The position numbers and the translations under genes are program-made. Positions 60,164-64,000 of a DNA stretch of 64,000 bases are shown here, piece by piece. Within the stretch, counting starts at the first letter, position 1, and the number at the start of each line of letters is the position of its first letter. The notes under the pieces were generated by a model. It was not told the DNA's origin. It did not search any database and saw only the letters and a program-made list of their open reading frames with translations. The stretch comes from Earliella scabrosa (taxonomy: Eukaryota > Basidiomycota > Agaricomycetes > Polyporales > Polyporaceae), in assembly GCA_022605405.1 (NCBI GenBank), contig JABYQQ010000013.1, positions 62,001 to 126,000 on the forward strand, read 5' to 3'.

Positions 60164-60399
60164 GGCGGCACGGAGAACAGAGCACGAAGAACGAGATTGA
60201 GTTGAGTGTATGGGGCAACGCACGCTATAGACTAAGACCAGATCTGCTGGGGCGCCACTTGCACCAATGGGTCGCGTCAAGACGCGCCCCCCGGGCCGAG
60301 GAGACCGCGTCGAGGCCAACGGCCAACGACGTCGGAGGCGTTCCCGCTTCACGCTCCTTATCCTCCCCTCGGTCACTGTCCTCTCGACCCACCGGCCAT
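60164..60399. promoter_or_regulatory. Divergent promoter, small conserved gene / HOS2
   Basis: 236 bp between two start codons read in opposite directions. GC-rich in the part next to the deacetylase gene. No specific site recognised. Confidence 0.4.
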
Positions 60400-62479
60400 A
60401 TGTCGAAACGACGCGTCACCTACTATTATGACCGTAAGTGGCATGTTCGTCAACGGGTCGTGTCGCGCTGACTTGCTTTGGATAGCGGACGTGGGTGCTT
60501 ACAGTTACGGGCTGTCGCATCCCATGAAGCCTCAGCGCATGCGCATCACCCACGAGCTCGTCTTCGCCTACGATATGCTACCAAGGATGCAAGTACTTGT
60601 GAGTATATGCGTAACCACACACCCGAACACGCCCTCAGATGCGTTGCATAGAGAGCAAAACGCGCGACTGCCGAAAGCATGTCCAAGTTTCACACCGACG
60701 AATATGTGGACTTCTTATCGAAGGTCACGCCGTTAAACGTGCAGCAACTCACGAACAAGGGTACGCAGTTTCTGGTGGGGGAGGATAACCCGGCGTTCGA
60801 AGGGGTCTTCGAGTTCTGCTCCATCTCAGCGGGGGGCTCAGTCGGTAAGCTGCCTCTCCCTCACGACGTCCTTCTGTTGCCCACTCTCCCCTTCACCCAG
60901 CCGCTGCTCAGCGCCTTATGAACGGAGAGGCAGACATTGCGATCAACTGGGCTGGAGGACTTCATCATGCCAAAAAGCGCGAAGCGTCTGGTTTCTGCTA
61001 CATCAACGACATTGTCCTCGCCATCCTCGAAATGCTACGCTCTGTTCCTCGCGTCCTCTACATCGACATCGACTGCCATCATGGCGACGGTGTTGAAGAG
61101 GCCTTTTACACCACCGACCGCGTCATGACCTGCTCTTTCCACAAATTTGGCGAGTACTTCCCGGGGACCGGCACGCTCTCGGATAGAGGAAGGGGCAAAG
61201 GACGAGGATACGCGTTGAATGTACCGCTGCGGGATGGCATTACGGATGAGGCATACAAGAGCGTATTTGAACCGGTGAGTGTTGTTTGTCGCGTTAAGTC
61301 GCCCCCTCTATGGAACCGGGCTGAGGCTAGTAGTCGTCAGGGATGAGCTCACGCTTGACACTGGCCATAGATCATTGACAAAATCATCGACGTGTACCAA
61401 CCCAGCGCCATTGTCCTCCAATGCGGCGCGGATTCTCTGTCTGGCGACAAGCTCGGTTGTCTCAATCTAACCATGCAAGGCCACGCGAGTTGCGTCCAAT
61501 ACGTGCGCAAGAAGAACATACCCTTGCTCCTCCTTGGCGGCGGCGGCTACACGGTCAAGAACGTCGCCCGTGCCTGGACGTTTGAAACGGCATGCGCACT
61601 TGGCATCGAGAATGACATCGACTTGAACCTACCGTGGAATGAGTACTTCGAGTGGTTTGGGCCGCGATATCGACTGGAGGTCCTCCCGAGCAACATCGAT
61701 GATATGAACGTCGACTCCCTTGACAGGATTCGGTGAGTGGTATATCCGCCGGCTCGAGTGTTTGGGGCACTAAACTATCTACGTCAGCGTGACCGCACTA
61801 CAGTACTTATCCGAACTTCGCCCCGCCCCCTCAGTCGGTCTACAAGACGTGCCCGGAGAAAGTGTCGGCGAGCACTTAGGCATTGGGCGCGTACACGAGC
61901 AAGCACCTCTGGACGAACTCGACGAACAGCTCGCTCGTGAGTAGCATTCGGGCTCTAGAATTTGTCGCATGTCCCTTAACGTTTCGCGATATCCTGCCCA
62001 TCGCAGAGCATACTCGCTTCGTATACAATCTGCAAGAGCGCATGGCCCAACCAGACTCCGAGTCCGAGTCCGAAGACGAGTCCGACTCCTCCGTGGCTCG
62101 TACGCGCTCACGGAGCCGCCGCGCCCAGTCGCGGAGCATCCGCAGCGGCAAGAAACGCATGAGTCTCCTCACAGGGGAGATGTACGACGTCCCTCGGCTG
62201 GAAGAGCGCGAAAACGGCTACTACGACCTTGGCTGTGGACATGAGCCATGGGCCAATGGCGACACCGTCGGTCGGGGGACGCGGAGACGCTTCTTCCATG
62301 GCGCGGCGACATGGGACTCGTCATTGCATCAGGTCGTGCTGGAACGGGAGAGGTCGGGGGTCCAGGACGGCAGGGTTGACATGAGCAGGCTTATGGCGAT
62401 GAGTTTCCGGCATACGGACGAGGAGACTTCGGAGCTCCCTGAGGACGAGGAGATGGACGTCGACGACAAGGACGTCTGA
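60400..62479 (+). CDS. HOS2: Class I histone deacetylase, HOS2/HDAC3 type
   Basis: Zn-dependent lysine deacetylase, catalytic subunit of the Set3C/SMRT-like complex in other fungi. Starts [11 protein letters not shown], then [20 protein letters not shown] and [14 protein letters not shown]. Catalytic core: [20 protein letters not shown] (the His-His pair), [17 protein letters not shown] with Zn-binding Asp and His, [27 protein letters not shown], and [17 protein letters not shown]. The Zn-proximal turn has Cys where HDAC3 has Ile (DIDCHHGDG). The C-terminal third is lineage-specific: an acidic Ser/Asp/Glu run ([12 protein letters not shown]), an Arg/Ser stretch, and acidic ending [10 protein letters not shown]. 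About seven introns. The long acidic-basic tail may bind the complex partner or histones. Confidence 0.93.
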
Positions 62480-63138
62480 GTTGTCTAACTTATCGCATGC
62501 TATGTACCTTTACCCCTACTGTACTATTCCCTGTCCTATTGTATCTCTGTCGAACCTCGAAGATAGACAACCAACCTCCCGTGGCCCTGACATTGCTTCA
62601 GGCAACAGGAGGCATTCACGTCGCACACCGAATCGTTGGGCGTTATTCTTCTATGATTCAGTGGCCATATTAACAGCCTCCAGTACGAGATACATAGTAC
62701 GCGACCAGGATGGAGAGATGAAAGAGATTGAGAGAAAAGACGAGATGCAAGCCAACCAGTCACCCTTACGTACAGTACCGATTCGATACCGTCCTACGGC
62801 CCGAGACCGCGTCCAACTTTTGAGAGGAGTATTGGAACAAATGAGTGAGGTGTGCGCGCGATGACGATGAAGGGGGGCATGGGGAATGAGATTGGAATTG
62901 GAATGGAATGGTAACAGTGGCGTGGGTGACAGCAGAGTGTGGATGGGGGGTATCGAGAGAGCGGGGTAGGCACGGGTGCCCGACGACGCGGGCACACGGC
63001 TGCCGCGCGATTCATACTATAACTTGTAGAGACACAGAAGGTATGGAAAGAACGGAGTATCCTCATGGCTCGACAGTATGTTCCGGAGAGCAGTTCGTTA
63101 CAATTCGTGAAACCGGTAGCGGTTGAACGTTGAGGAAT
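62480..63138. other. Convergent intergenic region
   Basis: 660 bp between the HOS2 stop and the PUF-protein stop, mostly UTR by inference. I see no gene or RNA. Confidence 0.45.
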
Positions 63139-64000
63139 CTAAGCGTGGAAGGTGCCCATGTTCGGCGGGTTCTGTTGATACATTTGATACATGTACGCCT
63201 GGTAGACGTGGGGCGGAACGGACTGCGGCGCCATCCCGTTGTACTGCGGCTGGTTCATGTTGAGCATGTTGGCAGCCTGCGTCAAGCTAGGCGACTGGGC
63301 GCCGTAGGGGACTGGAGACGGAGAGACTGCGTTGGTGGACTGCATGACGCCGTTGCGACGAGGGGCGTTGTTTCTGGGGGTCGCGGCATCCGGAGTGCGA
63401 ACAGCGAACGGATTGAAGGGGTCAGAGTTCGGCGAGAATGCGGACGGCGGGTTGGAACGTCCCCCGCGCTGCTGAGGAGCAGGAGCGCCGTTCTGGCCAT
63501 AGCCGGGGTCGATCTGGAGACGAGGAGGTCCAGAAGCAGCATTCTGTCCGCCCATCTGGAGCGCCGCCATCATCGACTGCAGCCCTTGATCGCTGGACGG
63601 ATAGCCCGCGGGCAGGCCTGGCATGCCGAACTGATTCTGCTGGTTGTGCTTCGACCTGCCGCTCGGCTGGGGGATGTTCGTCGTGTACGTAGGCTGCAGG
63701 TTGGGCACAGGCAGGCCGACCTCCTCAATCAAGCGGCGGTACGCTTGGGTGGCAATGACCTTGAGCTCGATGAGCACGCGCTTGGTCGCCTCGACATAGC
63801 TCGGCCGCTGGGTAGGCTCAACGAAGGGGCTGGTGAGGATCTTGTGCACGACAGCGACGCCGTTGACCTGATCGCCCAACACGTCCGTAAGGACGTGGTC
63901 GCCCGGCGAGTTGAACAGCGCCTCGACGATCTGCTTGGACGCCTCAGGCTCCACCTTCTGGTTGACGATCCGCAGTACCGTCAACGATGCAAGCTTGTGC
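63139..64000 (-). CDS. PUF-type RNA-binding protein, C-terminal part
   Basis: Truncated by the window edge; only the 3' end is here. The frame is open to base 64000 with HKLASLTVLRIVNQKVEPEA, then IVEALFNSPGDHVLTDVLGD, QVNGVAVVHKILTSPFV and VEATKRVLIELKVIATQAYR, finishing the repeat region at LIEEVGLPVPNLQP. This layout resembles the last helical repeats of Jsn1/Puf1-type proteins, in which the VGLP end closes the domain. A Gln/Asn/Pro/Met-rich disordered tail follows (FGMPGLPAGY, MNQPQYNGMAPQ, YQMYQQNPPNMG), ending TFHA. Such proteins bind 3' UTRs and act on mRNA decay and mitochondrial localisation. The full repeat count cannot be seen. Confidence 0.7.
   Translation of the reverse strand, partial: HKLASLTVLRIVNQKVEPEASKQIVEALFNSPGDHVLTDVLGDQVNGVAVVHKILTSPFVEPTQRPSYVEATKRVLIELKVIATQAYRRLIEEVGLPVPNLQPTYTTNIPQPSGRSKHNQQNQFGMPGLPAGYPSSDQGLQSMMAALQMGGQNAASGPPRLQIDPGYGQNGAPAPQQRGGRSNPPSAFSPNSDPFNPFAVRTPDAATPRNNAPRRNGVMQSTNAVSPSPVPYGAQSPSLTQAANMLNMNQPQYNGMAPQSVPPHVYQAYMYQMYQQNPPNMGTFHA

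Overview
This window is nuclear DNA of a filamentous basidiomycete, most likely an agaricomycete and possibly a polypore (the narrower placement is inference). Genes are dense and carry many introns of about 45-70 bp with GTRNGY-like donors and CTRAY-like branch sites. Divergent gene pairs share short promoters, base composition is moderately GC-rich, and the protein families are fungal. Gene structures below come from reading frames, splice signals and remembered family features. No alignment or expression data were available, so exon borders are best guesses.

Left part (about 0.9-32.6 kb) is a conserved housekeeping block. In order it holds kinetochore SPC24, the CAF-1 large subunit divergent from an RFC clamp-loader subunit, ribosome-associated HSP70 (Ssb type) divergent from mitochondrial ribosomal protein S2, anthranilate synthase component I divergent from SHQ1, a 4.9 kb stretch with no gene I can support, an arrestin-like protein divergent from an SLC35F6-type carrier, a SERCA-type Ca2+-ATPase and the RING protein SIP5. 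Several shared promoters carry motifs that fit their genes: ACGCGT boxes by the replication and kinetochore genes, a TGACTC core by the tryptophan gene, and GTGGCGCA upstream of the Ca2+ pump.

Middle part (about 34-46.4 kb) is accessory. Four secreted double-psi beta-barrel (RlpA/expansin-like) paralogues each have a signal peptide, a propeptide ending in a dibasic Kex2-type site, the barrel domain and introns at matching places. Three of them add a Ser/Thr/Pro/Lys-rich tail and a shared C-terminal segment. The array is interrupted by an F-box-like gene, decayed coding sequence, and a gene of the fungal Tse2-like ADP-ribosyltransferase family whose upstream region holds an eight-unit tandem repeat with exact 10-bp spacing.

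Right part: a conserved hypothetical gene and mitochondrial RCC1-like FMP25 lead into a cluster of five related multi-span membrane proteins (51.7-59.1 kb) that I cannot assign to a known family. The window closes with a small conserved protein divergent from a HOS2/HDAC3-type histone deacetylase, and the 3' part of a PUF-type RNA-binding protein gene. Two related tRNA-derived (SINE-like) elements lie at about 25.7 kb and 57.4 kb.
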